This document shows positions 9,296-17,532 of a stretch of DNA of 64,000 nt, piece by piece. Each line of letters begins with the position of its first letter. Position 1 is the stretch's first letter. The stretch comes from VFMC01 sp963791635 (GTDB taxonomy: Bacteria; Actinomycetota; Acidimicrobiia; Acidimicrobiales; Ilumatobacteraceae): NCBI GenBank assembly GCA_963791635.1, contig CAWBTC010000005.1:1302001-1366000 (forward strand), in the 5' to 3' direction. The notes under the pieces are model-generated. The model had not been told where the DNA came from, did not search any database, and saw nothing but the letters and a program-made list of their open reading frames with translations. The position numbers were made by a program, and so were the translations under genes.

Positions 9296-9312
9296 TATTG
9301 ATCCTGTCAATA
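9296..9312. promoter_or_regulatory. Perfect palindrome TATTGA-N5-TCAATA between divergent genes
   Basis: The 17-base site tattgatcctgtcaata has perfect six-base arms, and is unusually A+T-rich for this DNA. On the minus strand it contains TTGACA, a consensus -35 box, which would place a repressor directly over a promoter for the hydratase gene. It is a good candidate operator shared by the hydratase and the LLM oxidoreductase. The regulator is not identified; the XRE-cupin gene downstream is one possibility. Confidence 0.5.
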
Positions 9313-9391
9313 TCCGTCACAAGGTTCTGCTACCTTCGATGCCCGGCACCACACCCACCACAAACAGCGGTCGACAACTCGGGAGGATCAC

Positions 9392-10558
9392 ATGGGGATC
9401 AAGGTCGGAGCGTTCTTCTTCGGTGGCGTCGAGATGTCGGATGCAGGCGCCGGTGCGCCGAACCCGATGGATCGTCGCTTCGACAACAAGACGTGCTGGG
9501 ACGCCACGATGAAGTACATCGATGCCGGCATCGCCGCCGATCGTCTCGGCTTCGACAGCTTCTGGACCACCGAGCACCACTTCCAGTACGAGGGCTACGA
9601 AGTCATTCCCAACGGTCTGCTGATCTCGACGTGGATCGCGGCGAAGACCGAGAACGTCCGCCTCGGCGCGATGTTCAACGTCGTACCGCAATGGCACCCA
9701 CTGCGCTTGGCAGAGGACTTCGCAACGCTGCACAACCTGTCGGGTGGGCGCGGCATCCTCGGCGTGGGACGAGGCACCGTGCCCCGCGAGATCCTGCACC
9801 TCAACAACGACCACATCTCGATCGGGTCGCACGACAACCCCGATCAGATCACCGATGACGCTCGCAACCGCGAGTGGTTCGAAGAGGCGATGGAGATCGT
9901 TCGTACGTCGCTCACGCAGGAGAGCTTCTCGTTCACCGGCAAGTACTTCCAGCTGCCGGTGCCGGGCATCCCCGACCGCGGCAAGACCGTCACCGAGCTC
10001 ACGCTCGTGCCGCGCCCGATCTACCCGTTCGAGACCTGGCAGGCCGCCACGAGTCCGCCGACCGTCGAGTACTGCCCCATCGTCGACCATGGTGCGGTGT
10101 TCTGGAACCAGCACCCGCAGTTCATCAAGCGGATGTGGGACCGCTACGGCGAGCTCCACGAGCAGACCCACCACTCCGACCTCGACCGTGGCGACAAGCG
10201 CATGCTCGTCGTGTCCACCCGGATCGAGGACACCCACGAAGAAGCCGTCCGCACTGCCCGCAGCGGCCACGACGAGTTCTGGAAGTTCCTCGGGCCGTAC
10301 GGCTGGAGTCGTGGCTACATGGGCCCCGACGGAAAGCCCGTCGGTCCCGGCCTCATCCCCACCCTCGAGGAATCGATGTCGCAGCGGACCATCCTCGTCG
10401 GCACTGCCGAGCAGGTTGCGTCCGACATCCAGATGTACCGCGACCTGCTCGGCGTCGACAACATCACGATCTTCCCGCACCTGATCGGCGACCCGTACTC
10501 GAAAGCCGTCGAGCAGATGGAGCGGTTCATGACCGAGGTCCTCCCGCTCGTCTCGTGA
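9392..10558 (+). CDS. LLM-class flavin-dependent oxidoreductase
   Basis: Encodes 388 aa; ATG 9392 follows GGGAGG at a good distance. The bacterial luciferase-like TIM barrel is evident: AAEADRLGFDSFWTTEHH-like text near residues 48-65 (here AADRLGFDSFWTTEHHF), then RLGAMFNVVPQWHPLRLAEDFATLHNLSGGRGILGVGRG, and late TRIEDTHEEAV and ILVGTAEQVASDI. LLM enzymes use FMN or F420 to oxidise or reduce diverse substrates; the TEHH signature and size fit the FMN monooxygenase-like branch. Substrate unknown. It is followed after 10 bases by an XRE-cupin regulator gene, almost certainly in the same transcript. Confidence 0.9.
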   Translation: MGIKVGAFFFGGVEMSDAGAGAPNPMDRRFDNKTCWDATMKYIDAGIAADRLGFDSFWTTEHHFQYEGYEVIPNGLLISTWIAAKTENVRLGAMFNVVPQWHPLRLAEDFATLHNLSGGRGILGVGRGTVPREILHLNNDHISIGSHDNPDQITDDARNREWFEEAMEIVRTSLTQESFSFTGKYFQLPVPGIPDRGKTVTELTLVPRPIYPFETWQAATSPPTVEYCPIVDHGAVFWNQHPQFIKRMWDRYGELHEQTHHSDLDRGDKRMLVVSTRIEDTHEEAVRTARSGHDEFWKFLGPYGWSRGYMGPDGKPVGPGLIPTLEESMSQRTILVGTAEQVASDIQMYRDLLGVDNITIFPHLIGDPYSKAVEQMERFMTEVLPLVS

Positions 10559-10568
10559 GCCTGCTTCC

Positions 10569-11126
10569 GTGACGTTCACGTCCACCGGCGGCACCCAACT
10601 GCTCGGTGCTGCCATCCGGCGGCTGCGGCTCGACGCCGGCCTCACGCTCGTTCAGCTCGCGGCCAGGGCCGGGCTCTCGCAGCCGTTCCTGTCACAGGTG
10701 GAGAACGACCGTGCCCAACCATCGATGGAGTCGCTCTCGAGACTCGCGCGTGCGCTCGGCACGACGCCGCAGTCGTTGTTCAGTTCGCCCGCTGACCGCG
10801 ATGCGCCGTTGACCGTCGTGCGAGCAGCCGATGAGTCGGGCCTCGCGTCCTATCGGCCGCTCGTCACGGGCGACGCGCCGTTCCACGTGGTTGAGTTCAC
10901 CGACCTGCCTCGCGAGTTCGTGGACGCCTGGTCGCACGACGGCTTCGAAGCCGCGTACGTCGTCAGCGGCGAGGTGGAGATCGACGTGAGCGGCACGATC
11001 ACGCACCTCTCAGCGGGCGACTCGGTGAGCTACGACGCCCGTCTCCCGCACCGGCACCGCGCGGTCGGCCGCACGCCCGCCCGACTCCTGCTGATCGAGA
11101 CCAGCGCTCGCCATCCGCACCTCTGA
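10569..11126 (+). CDS. XRE-family regulator with C-terminal cupin domain
   Basis: Encodes 185 aa from GTG 10569. Residues about 10-65 are a helix-turn-helix of the Xre type (RRLRLDAGLTLVQLAARAGLS, then QPFLSQVENDRAQPSMESL). Residues about 110-180 form a small cupin (GFEAAYVVSGEVEID, LSAGDSVSYDARLPHRHRAV), which usually senses a small ligand. This arrangement is that of PuuR/SutR-like repressors. It is probably cotranscribed with the LLM oxidoreductase gene and may control it or the palindrome at 9296-9312. Its stop codon is the first base group of a tandem repeat. Confidence 0.88.
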   Translation: MTFTSTGGTQLLGAAIRRLRLDAGLTLVQLAARAGLSQPFLSQVENDRAQPSMESLSRLARALGTTPQSLFSSPADRDAPLTVVRAADESGLASYRPLVTGDAPFHVVEFTDLPREFVDAWSHDGFEAAYVVSGEVEIDVSGTITHLSAGDSVSYDARLPHRHRAVGRTPARLLLIETSARHPHL

Positions 11127-11173
11127 CTCCAGTCGACTCCAGTTGACTCCAGTTGACTCCAGTTGACTCCAGT
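11124..11173. repeat. 10-bp tandem repeat x5 between convergent genes
   Basis: Five head-to-tail units of TGACTCCAGT (one unit reads CGACTCCAGT) begin at the stop codon of the XRE-cupin gene and run up to the stop of the convergent SCO6745-type gene. There is no coding role. The period is not a multiple of three. Confidence 0.95.
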
Positions 11174-12144
11174 CAGCCGGCGGCTCGCTTGCGCGCGTCG
11201 TGGGGGAACGCCCGCGCCGCCACGATCGCGACCGAGACCGCCGCAGCGCTCGCGACGAGGTCGTCGAGCCGGTCACCCAAGGCGTGCACCAGCATGTCCT
11301 GCGACCGATCGGTCGCAACCTCCAACTCGATGCGCACCCGCCGACCCTCGTCGGTGAGACCCGAGTCGCCGGTGAGACCCGAGTCGCCGGTGAGACCCGA
11401 GTCGCCGGTGAGACCCGAGTCGTCGGTGAGACCCGAGTCGTCGGTCCAACCACGAGCAGACAGCTGCGTCATCACCTGTGCGACTGCATCCGCTGACAGC
11501 CCGCGGGTGCTGCTGTACTCACCGGGCGCGAAGCCGAGCCACAGCTCGGTGAGCACGTTGATCGTCGACACGTCGAGACCGCTCGCCGCGCATGCCCCGA
11601 GGTGCCCGTCGCCACGATGCTCACGCACGAGTTCGGCCGCCCGCCACAGACGGCCCTGCGCCGATGCCGGCCGGGGAAGGGCGCGCAGTGCGCTGAACAG
11701 CGGACGGCCGAGCCCATCGATCGAGTCCAGCGCGACGAGCAGCGGGCCAGCGATGGCGTCGGCGGTACCGGCATCGACGAGCGCCTCCAAGCTGGCCGTG
11801 GCGCCGGCCTCGCGGGCAGCGAGCACATCGGAGCGCGAGCACTGCGCAGACCCGTGGGCGTACACCGCCTCCAACAGGCTCGCGTCGAACACCCCGAAGG
11901 TCGCCACCACGACCGACGGCTCCGGCACACCCAGCGCTGCGGCGCGACCCCACACGTAACCGTCGAAGAATCCGAGTCCGAGCGACTGGATCCGGTCGGC
12001 CGCCTGACGCGACCACCATCCCTGTGTCGCGATCGGCTCCAAAGCGTCGCGCAGCCGGCGTGCCGGGGAGTCGGGCACCGTGGGGGCCGGGATCGGCGTG
12101 GCCGGCGGCTCGATGAACGCAGCAACGATGTCGTCATAGCTCAT
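11173..12144 (-). CDS. SCO6745-family winged-helix protein with in-frame repeat insert
   Basis: Encodes 323 aa. The N-terminal half (ARRLRDALEPIATQGWWS, then GFFDGYVWGRAAALG and VVATFGVFDASLLEAVY) and the C-terminal half (HLGACAASGLDVSTINVLTELW, STRGLSADAVAQVMTQLSARGW) match the actinobacterial SCO6745 family, which is usually just under 300 aa and has a MarR-like winged helix at the end. Function is not established. The oddity is a (DSGLTG/D)n repeat of five 6-residue units placed after SARGWTD, exactly where the wing of the helix-turn-helix domain would be, before RVRIELEVATDRS. It ends against the 10-bp tandem repeat. Confidence 0.8.
   Translation of the reverse strand: MSYDDIVAAFIEPPATPIPAPTVPDSPARRLRDALEPIATQGWWSRQAADRIQSLGLGFFDGYVWGRAAALGVPEPSVVVATFGVFDASLLEAVYAHGSAQCSRSDVLAAREAGATASLEALVDAGTADAIAGPLLVALDSIDGLGRPLFSALRALPRPASAQGRLWRAAELVREHRGDGHLGACAASGLDVSTINVLTELWLGFAPGEYSSTRGLSADAVAQVMTQLSARGWTDDSGLTDDSGLTGDSGLTGDSGLTGDSGLTDEGRRVRIELEVATDRSQDMLVHALGDRLDDLVASAAAVSVAIVAARAFPHDARKRAAG
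11354..11443. repeat. 18-bp tandem repeat x5 inside the SCO6745-family gene
   Basis: Five units of GTGAGACCCGAGTCGCCG (the last two with one change) encode five Asp-Ser-Gly-Leu-Thr-Gly/Asp units on the minus strand. Near-identity of the units indicates recent expansion. Confidence 0.95.
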
Positions 12145-12201
12145 CGTCCGATCCTCTCAGACGCTCGCCCCACCGTCGGCGTCGGCAATACTCGATGCCA
12201 C

Positions 12202-13359
12202 ATGAACGCACGCTCCGCAGCCTGGCACCCACCCGATGTCGTGATCACCGGGACCGGGCTCGCCCATCCGCCCCACACGATCTCCAATGCCGAGCTGGTG
12301 GCCTCGCTCACCGGAGCAGTGAACGCCTGGAACGCCGAACACGGCGACGAGATCGAGCGCGGCGAGCTGACCGAGCGGTCGGCCCCCGACGAGGACTTCA
12401 TCCTGAAGGCCTCCGGCATCGAGTCGCGTTATGTGATGGAGAAAGAGGGCGTGCTCGACCCGTCTCGCATGCGCCCACTGCTCGAGCAGCGCAGCGAGGA
12501 CCAGTTGGGCATCCAGGCCGAGATGTCGATCCCCGCAGTGATGGACGCGCTCTCGCAAGCCGGCCGCTCTCCTGGCGATGTCGACGCGATCATCGTCGGG
12601 TGCTCCAACCTCCAGCGTGCGTACCCGGCCGTGTCGATCGAACTGCAGAGCGCTCTCGGCGCCGGCGGCTGGGCCTACGACATGAACGTCGCGTGCAGTT
12701 CGGCGACGTTCTCGATGCAGGCCGCGACCGACGCGCTGCGCGGCGGGTCGGCGAACTGCGTGGTGGTGGTCAATCCGGAGATCACGTCGGGTCACAACAA
12801 CTTCGAGCAGCGCGACTTCCACTTCATCTTCGGTGATGCGTGCACCGCGGTGGTGATGGAGCGCGCCAACGATGCCATCGCCGACACCGCGTGGGAGGTG
12901 CTCGGCACCATGCTCGCGACCCAGTTCTCGAACAACATCCGCAACGACTTCGGCTTCCTCAACTCGAGTGAGGCGCGTCCGGGAGTCGACCGCGATCCGA
13001 ACGAGCTGGTCTTCCGCCAGCGCGGACAGCAGGTGTTCAAGGAGGTGTGCCCGTTGGTGGTGGCCCACATCAAGGATCACCTCGGCGCGCTCGAACTCGA
13101 CGCACAGCAGGTGCGCCGGTTCTGGCTGCACCAAGCGAACCTCAAGATGAACCAGCTGATCGCCAAGGGCGTCATCGGCCGCGTGCCCGACGAGAGCGAG
13201 GCTCCGGTCGTGCTCAACGAATTCGCCAACACCAGCTCGGCCGGTTCGGTGATCGCGTTCCACCGCCACCGCGATGACCTCGCGGTCGGCGACGTCGGCG
13301 TGATCTGCAGCTTCGGGGCCGGCTACAGCGTCGGCAGCATCATCGTCCGCAAACGCTGA
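12202..13359 (+). CDS. Beta-ketoacyl-ACP synthase III, long type
   Basis: Encodes 385 aa from ATG 12202. The thiolase-fold catalytic triad is visible as C165 (NVACSSATF), H310 (WLHQANLKMN) and N343 (EFANTSSAGS). The family-specific FILKASGIESRYVMEKEGVLDPSRM stretch near residues 66-90 places it with the long KAS III proteins first known in gammaproteobacteria rather than with short FabH. It would condense an acyl-CoA with malonyl-ACP to start fatty-acid or polyketide chains. It is convergent with the TauD-type gene and 57 bp from the divergent SCO6745-type gene. The neighbours give no carrier protein or other FAS gene, so the product is not predictable. Confidence 0.9.
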   Translation: MNARSAAWHPPDVVITGTGLAHPPHTISNAELVASLTGAVNAWNAEHGDEIERGELTERSAPDEDFILKASGIESRYVMEKEGVLDPSRMRPLLEQRSEDQLGIQAEMSIPAVMDALSQAGRSPGDVDAIIVGCSNLQRAYPAVSIELQSALGAGGWAYDMNVACSSATFSMQAATDALRGGSANCVVVVNPEITSGHNNFEQRDFHFIFGDACTAVVMERANDAIADTAWEVLGTMLATQFSNNIRNDFGFLNSSEARPGVDRDPNELVFRQRGQQVFKEVCPLVVAHIKDHLGALELDAQQVRRFWLHQANLKMNQLIAKGVIGRVPDESEAPVVLNEFANTSSAGSVIAFHRHRDDLAVGDVGVICSFGAGYSVGSIIVRKR

Positions 13360-13372
13360 CCAACGGCTGCGA

Positions 13373-14281
13373 TCACGACCAGGTGGATGGCGTCGTCACG
13401 CCGAAGGGACCCGATCGGCGGTCGCCTGCGACGGTGATGCGTTGGACCTCGCGATCGAACGCCGGGAAGTAGTCGCCAACGGCGAAGTGTTGGGTTGCCC
13501 AGTTGTCCCAGATCACGACCGTGCCGGGCTGCCACCGCACGCGGACGTGGAAGCGCGGGTTGCGGACGAAGTCGACCAGACGGGAAAGGAGGTGCGCCGA
13601 GACGTCACTGTCGACGCCGAGCAGCCGTGTCGTGAACGACTCGTTCACGAACAGCAACGATCTGCCCGTCGCCGGGTGCTGAGCGATGACCGGATGGATC
13701 GACGTGTTCTTCGCTCGCTCGGCCGCCGTCAGCGAGTCCTGCCGATCTGTCTGACCGAAATCCTTCAGGAACCGGAAGCCGTGCTCGAGGGTGTGTTCTG
13801 CGTGGAGAGAGGCGACGGCGTCGCGGAGCTCACTCGGCATCGCGTCGTGTACGGCGCGCATGTCTGCCCACAGTGTGTCGCCACCCACCGGCGGGAGCTC
13901 GACAGCGCGCAGCACCGAGACGAACGGCGGCGCCTCCCGGCAGCTGAGGTCACTGTGCCACACCTCGGACTCGGGCGGGTGAGCGGGATCGGTGCGAATC
14001 CGCGCGATCGGGTAGCCCTCCACGTGCGGGTAGAGCGGATGAACCTCGGACAGCGGTCCGAACGACTCCGCGACGGCGACGTGCGCCGAGGGCGCAAGCG
14101 TCTGATCTCGGAAGACCAGCACGGCACGCTCGATCAACAGATCGTAGACATGGTCGGCCGCGACCGTGTCGATGTGGCCGAGGTCGACTCCATGGACCTC
14201 GGACCCGATCGTGACGGTGAGCGGGGTACTGGCGAGCACCCGGCCACGGTACCTCGGCGCATCATCGGCCGACCCGACCAT
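13373..14281 (-). CDS. TauD/TfdA-family Fe(II)/2-oxoglutarate dioxygenase
   Basis: Encodes 302 aa. The iron-binding facial triad is H109 and D111 (EVWHSDLSC) and H265 (WATQHFAVGDY), with the 2-oxoglutarate Arg expected in REVQR just after. PPVGGDTLWADM and GRSLLFVNESFT are also typical. Relatives hydroxylate taurine, 2,4-D, alkylsulfates and similar compounds; the substrate here cannot be told. The ATG used (14281) is inside an 11-bp repeat that carries several ATGs in different frames, so the true start could vary; the conserved domain begins near LTVTIGSEVHGVDL. It lies between the KAS III gene (convergent) and the Rieske oxygenase gene (same strand, 64 bp upstream). Confidence 0.85.
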   Translation of the reverse strand: MVGSADDAPRYRGRVLASTPLTVTIGSEVHGVDLGHIDTVAADHVYDLLIERAVLVFRDQTLAPSAHVAVAESFGPLSEVHPLYPHVEGYPIARIRTDPAHPPESEVWHSDLSCREAPPFVSVLRAVELPPVGGDTLWADMRAVHDAMPSELRDAVASLHAEHTLEHGFRFLKDFGQTDRQDSLTAAERAKNTSIHPVIAQHPATGRSLLFVNESFTTRLLGVDSDVSAHLLSRLVDFVRNPRFHVRVRWQPGTVVIWDNWATQHFAVGDYFPAFDREVQRITVAGDRRSGPFGVTTPSTWS

Positions 14282-14323
14282 GACCCGACCATGACCCGAC
14301 CACGACCGGCCATGACCCGACCG
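14270..14323. repeat. 11-bp tandem repeat at the 5' end of the dioxygenase gene
   Basis: About five copies of TGACCCGACCA (one copy degenerate) span the start codon of the TauD-type gene. On the minus strand each intact unit offers an ATG, and because the period is 11 the ATGs fall in different reading frames. Confidence 0.85.
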
Positions 14324-14345
14324 CGCGCCGGGCAGAACCGCGGCA

Positions 14346-15521
14346 TCAGTCCTGGATGAGTGTCGCCATCTGTTGGTGGTAGTGGGCGAGCTTGCACTCG
14401 CGTGCGGAGAGGATGTGCTCGGTGTACGCGCTCGATCGCTTGGTGCGCTTCAGTTGCTCGTAGATGGCGATGTCCTCGCCGACGACGACCTTCAATCCCT
14501 CCCAGTGCTTCAGCATCCTCTGGTAGTACTTCTCGTACTCCGGGTCGTTTCGGTCGCCGGGGTAGATCAGCTGCCACGTGAGGAACTTGGTCCGGTCGAC
14601 ATCGATCGGGATCGGGTGGAACACCTGGATGTGCTCTGGATTGCAGTTGAACACGGTGTTCGGGAAGACCACGTAGTGGCAGATCGCGTACTTGTGGTGA
14701 TCCCAGTCCTCGGCGAGCTTGTCGCGGGTGTCGGGCCGGGGGACGAAGCACATGTAGTTCGTGGGTTGCGGGCCGTCCTCAGCAACGAGCGGGCGCTCGA
14801 GGATGTGGAACGAGGTGTCGCGAGCAGACTTCGAGAACTCCGGCGACACATGGTGCAACTCGATCGTGTGGTAGATCTCGTTGAAGCCGTCGACGATGGC
14901 CTTGTAGCTCACCGGCACGTCCCACTCGAGCACCTCGTGCAGGACCATGTCCTCCATCTTGAACCGGCCGAGGTCGGCGGTGATCTCTGGGCCGATCCAT
15001 TCCTGCAGCGAGATGCAGTTGCCGGGGCCAGCCATGTTGATCCAGACGAAACCTCCCCACTCGTCAGCGGCCACGGCTGGCGCGCGCACGTCCTTGAGAT
15101 GCTCCTCGCTGAAGTCCTGTCGCTCCGGCAGACCGACGAGCTTGCCGGTGGTGTCGTACACCCAGCCGTGATACGGGCACGTGAACCGACGGGCACCACA
15201 GCCGCTCCACTCGGGCACGAAGGACGGGCCGCGGTGCTGGCACACGTTGTGGAACGCTGCCACGCTGCCGTCGGGTTGGCGGGTCATGACGACGGTCTCG
15301 CCGTGGCCTTCGAAGCTGTGCCAATCACCCGGCTCCTTCAGCTGTTCCGAACGCGCACCCAGGATCCAGCTCTTCGACAGCACACGCTCACGTTCGAGCT
15401 CGAACTGCACTGGGTCGGTGTACGGGTTGCGACTCATCTTCGACGGGCCGTAGTCGGGGACGTTCTTCACCCCAGGACCGAGACGAACCGGAACGTCTCC
15501 GCGCGATGCGACGTGAACCAT
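14346..15521 (-). CDS. Rieske non-haem iron aromatic-ring-hydroxylating oxygenase, alpha subunit
   Basis: Encodes 391 aa. The Rieske [2Fe-2S] cluster ligands are C94 and H96 (CQHRG) and C115 and H118 (CPYHGW). The catalytic domain shows the mononuclear iron motif N214...H218...H223 within DGFNEIYHTIELHH. The length is slightly short of classical ring-hydroxylating dioxygenases and no beta subunit, ferredoxin or reductase is adjacent, which suggests a homomeric oxygenase fed by electron carriers encoded elsewhere. It is divergent from a TetR regulator across a clear operator-like palindrome, so substrate-inducible expression is likely. The TauD-type dioxygenase downstream may belong to the same pathway (inference). 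Confidence 0.92.
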   Translation of the reverse strand: MVHVASRGDVPVRLGPGVKNVPDYGPSKMSRNPYTDPVQFELERERVLSKSWILGARSEQLKEPGDWHSFEGHGETVVMTRQPDGSVAAFHNVCQHRGPSFVPEWSGCGARRFTCPYHGWVYDTTGKLVGLPERQDFSEEHLKDVRAPAVAADEWGGFVWINMAGPGNCISLQEWIGPEITADLGRFKMEDMVLHEVLEWDVPVSYKAIVDGFNEIYHTIELHHVSPEFSKSARDTSFHILERPLVAEDGPQPTNYMCFVPRPDTRDKLAEDWDHHKYAICHYVVFPNTVFNCNPEHIQVFHPIPIDVDRTKFLTWQLIYPGDRNDPEYEKYYQRMLKHWEGLKVVVGEDIAIYEQLKRTKRSSAYTEHILSARECKLAHYHQQMATLIQD

Positions 15522-15637
15522 TGGCAGTAACCCCCTGAGCCGCGAACGGAATGTGGTTCGAACCGAGCCGCCGCCGACGACGACCGCTGCGGTGGCGGGT
15601 GAGCGTCGGATGGGTGTGGTGACTCGAGCGAAGTAGA

Positions 15638-15659
15638 ACGAATGTTATACAACGCTCGT
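15638..15659. promoter_or_regulatory. TetR-type operator candidate
   Basis: A 22-base site with dyad symmetry at 16 of 22 positions, of form ACGA-N2-GTT-N-TA-N-AAC-N2-TCGT. It lies 35 bases before the TetR start and 117 bases before the Rieske gene start on the other strand. The A+T-rich centre stands out in this DNA. TetR-family regulators commonly bind such dyads in the intergenic region shared with their target. Confidence 0.6.
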
Positions 15660-15693
15660 ACTAGGATCAAGGACGCATGCCGAGACTCGTCCT

Positions 15694-16263
15694 GTGCCCA
15701 GATACGTAGATGTCGAGGAGCGGCGGGTGGAGCTCACCGACGCCGCCGCCCGACTGATCGCTCGCGCGGGCATCGGTGCCGCCACGATGCGCGAGGTGGC
15801 CGCTGAGGCGGGGCTCACCACCGGCAGCCTCACGCACTACTTCGCCGACAAGCGAGAACTGTTGTTGTGCACGTTCCAGGCCTCGCTCTCGGGCCGCCGC
15901 GCTCAGCGCACGGCACGGGGACGAGACGCTGCGTCGCAGTTGCGAGCCACCCTCGAAGGTGCACTCCCCGTCGACGACGATCGCCGCCGGCACTGGATGG
16001 TGACGATCGCGTTCTGCGCTCAAGCCGCCGGTGACGACGAGTTGGCCGCCGCCCAGCGGGACGCCTACCGCGAGTTCCGGGGCCACGTGGCCGGCCTCGT
16101 CGCGCGCACCGGGATCGCCGACGGGACCGTCGCGCTCCACACCGCCGAACGCTTCATCGCCGCGGTCGACGGCGTCGCGATCCAGGCGCTGTTCGACCCG
16201 GAGTCGTGGCCTGCGGACCGCCAACTCGCCGCGCTCGACGACCTGCTGAACCGACCGACCTGA
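15694..16263 (+). CDS. TetR-family transcriptional regulator
   Basis: Encodes 189 aa from GTG 15694. Residues about 8-58 carry the TetR helix-turn-helix (ELTDAAARLIARAGIGAATMREVAAEAG, with LTTGSLTHYFADKRELL as the recognition part). The C-terminal region is a variable ligand-binding bundle ending in FIAAVDGVAIQALFDP, which resembles the BetI-like TetR_C subfamily. It is divergent from the Rieske oxygenase gene and most likely represses it through the 15638-15659 dyad. Its stop codon is inside a 14-bp tandem repeat. Confidence 0.9.
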   Translation: MPRYVDVEERRVELTDAAARLIARAGIGAATMREVAAEAGLTTGSLTHYFADKRELLLCTFQASLSGRRAQRTARGRDAASQLRATLEGALPVDDDRRRHWMVTIAFCAQAAGDDELAAAQRDAYREFRGHVAGLVARTGIADGTVALHTAERFIAAVDGVAIQALFDPESWPADRQLAALDDLLNRPT

Positions 16264-16314
16264 ACCGCCCGACCTGAACCGCCCGACCTGAACCGCCCGA
16301 CCTGAACCGCCCGA
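16259..16314. repeat. 14-bp tandem repeat x4 after the tetR gene
   Basis: Four perfect head-to-tail units of CCTGAACCGCCCGA, preceded by a degenerate partial unit inside the end of the TetR coding region. The first unit supplies the TGA stop codon. Not a multiple of three. Confidence 0.95.
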
Positions 16315-16361
16315 CCGGGCACCAACGAGGTCGACGGCGTTCGACCAGTAGGGTCCGCAGC

Positions 16362-16832
16362 GTGTCAGACGTGCCGCCGCCTCCCCCTCCACCGCCACAC
16401 TCACCGCCGCCTCCGCCTCCCCCCAGTGCTCCGCTCGGTGGGTACGCACCGCAGCACGCAGTTGGTGGCCCGCTCGGGAAGCGTCGCTCTGTCGGTCTCG
16501 TGATCCTGCTGTCGGTCCTCACCTGCGGCATCTGGACCGTCGTCTGGTCGTACCAGACGGGCGACGAGATGCAGCGCTACCGGCGCCAGGGCATCGGTGG
16601 CATCGGCTACCTGTTCATCACGCTGCTGATCTCACCCGTGACGATGTTCCTGCTCGCCGGCGAGGTGGAACAGATGTATCGCGACGAGGGCCGCGAGCCT
16701 CCGATCACCACGATCTGGGGGCTGTGGTTCCTGCTGCCGATCATCGGCAACATCGTGTGGTACGTCACGATCCAGAACGCGATCAACGACTACTGGTCGG
16801 CCCACGGCCAGACGAACGACCCCAGCCTCTGA
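16362..16832 (+). CDS. DUF4234 membrane protein with proline-rich N-terminus
   Basis: Encodes 156 aa from GTG 16362. The first 35 residues are dominated by runs of proline. The DUF4234-like core follows: RRSVGLVILLSVLTCGIWTVVWSYQTGDEM (first helix with the CGIW turn), then a second hydrophobic segment GIGYLFITLLISPVTMFLLAGEVEQMY and a third, WGLWFLLPIIGNIVWYVTIQNAINDYW. Small actinobacterial membrane proteins of this kind have no assigned function. It is convergent with coaE, 29 bp away. Confidence 0.8.
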   Translation: MSDVPPPPPPPPHSPPPPPPPSAPLGGYAPQHAVGGPLGKRRSVGLVILLSVLTCGIWTVVWSYQTGDEMQRYRRQGIGGIGYLFITLLISPVTMFLLAGEVEQMYRDEGREPPITTIWGLWFLLPIIGNIVWYVTIQNAINDYWSAHGQTNDPSL

Positions 16833-16861
16833 ACAGGCCCGGACTCAGCGAGGCTCCCCCG

Positions 16862-17473
16862 TCATGCGGCTGCCCACTCGAGGATCGTGGGCCACAGGGC
16901 GTCCACGCGGTCGGAGAGCACCTCGAGATCACCGTCGTTGACGACGGTCGCATCGGCGACCGCACGACGTTGCTCGTCACTCGCCTGTGAGGCGATGCGG
17001 GCTCGCACATCGCCCTCCACCATGCCGCGCACGACGGCCCGCTGCACCCGCAGTTCGGTCGGCGCCTCGACCACGATCACGTGTGTGTACGCGTGCTCGG
17101 GATCGCCTCTGCCGAGGGAGCTCTCCACGAGAATCGCCATGTCGAGCACGGCGATCGAATCAGCCGGGAGTCCGTCGAGCCGCTGGGCCAGTTCTGCGTT
17201 GATCGCGGGGTGGCTGATCGCGGTCAGTCGGTCGAGCGACTCGGCTCGACCGAACACCACACCGGCGAGTGCCGCCCGGTCGATGTGGCCGTCGCCATCG
17301 GCGATGTGGGGGCCGAACTCGGCGAGCACCGCCGACTCGGCGCGACCCCCCGGTGCGATGACGAACCGTCCGAGCGCATCGACGTCGATCACCGTTGCAC
17401 CACGTTCGGCCAACATCGCCGACACCGTCGACTTGCCGGACCCGATGCCGCCCGTGAGCCCGATGATCAGCAC
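16862..17473 (-). CDS. coaE: Dephospho-CoA kinase
   Basis: Encodes 203 aa. It phosphorylates the 3'-hydroxyl of dephospho-CoA, the last step of coenzyme A synthesis. The P-loop GLTGGIGSGKST is at residues 5-16, followed by VIDVDALGR (the DAD-like substrate motif, here DVDALGR). The family-diagnostic LTAISHPAI stretch and a late VEAPTELRVQRAVVRG lid region also fit. Full length for the family. It starts 60 bp from the promoter/operator region at 17533 and is divergent from what follows there. Confidence 0.95.
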   Translation of the reverse strand: MLIIGLTGGIGSGKSTVSAMLAERGATVIDVDALGRFVIAPGGRAESAVLAEFGPHIADGDGHIDRAALAGVVFGRAESLDRLTAISHPAINAELAQRLDGLPADSIAVLDMAILVESSLGRGDPEHAYTHVIVVEAPTELRVQRAVVRGMVEGDVRARIASQASDEQRRAVADATVVNDGDLEVLSDRVDALWPTILEWAAA

Positions 17474-17532
17474 TCCCGCAGCGTAGGACCCGGACCCGCT
17501 CGTGACGAGCCCGACGTCACAACGGCCAGAGC

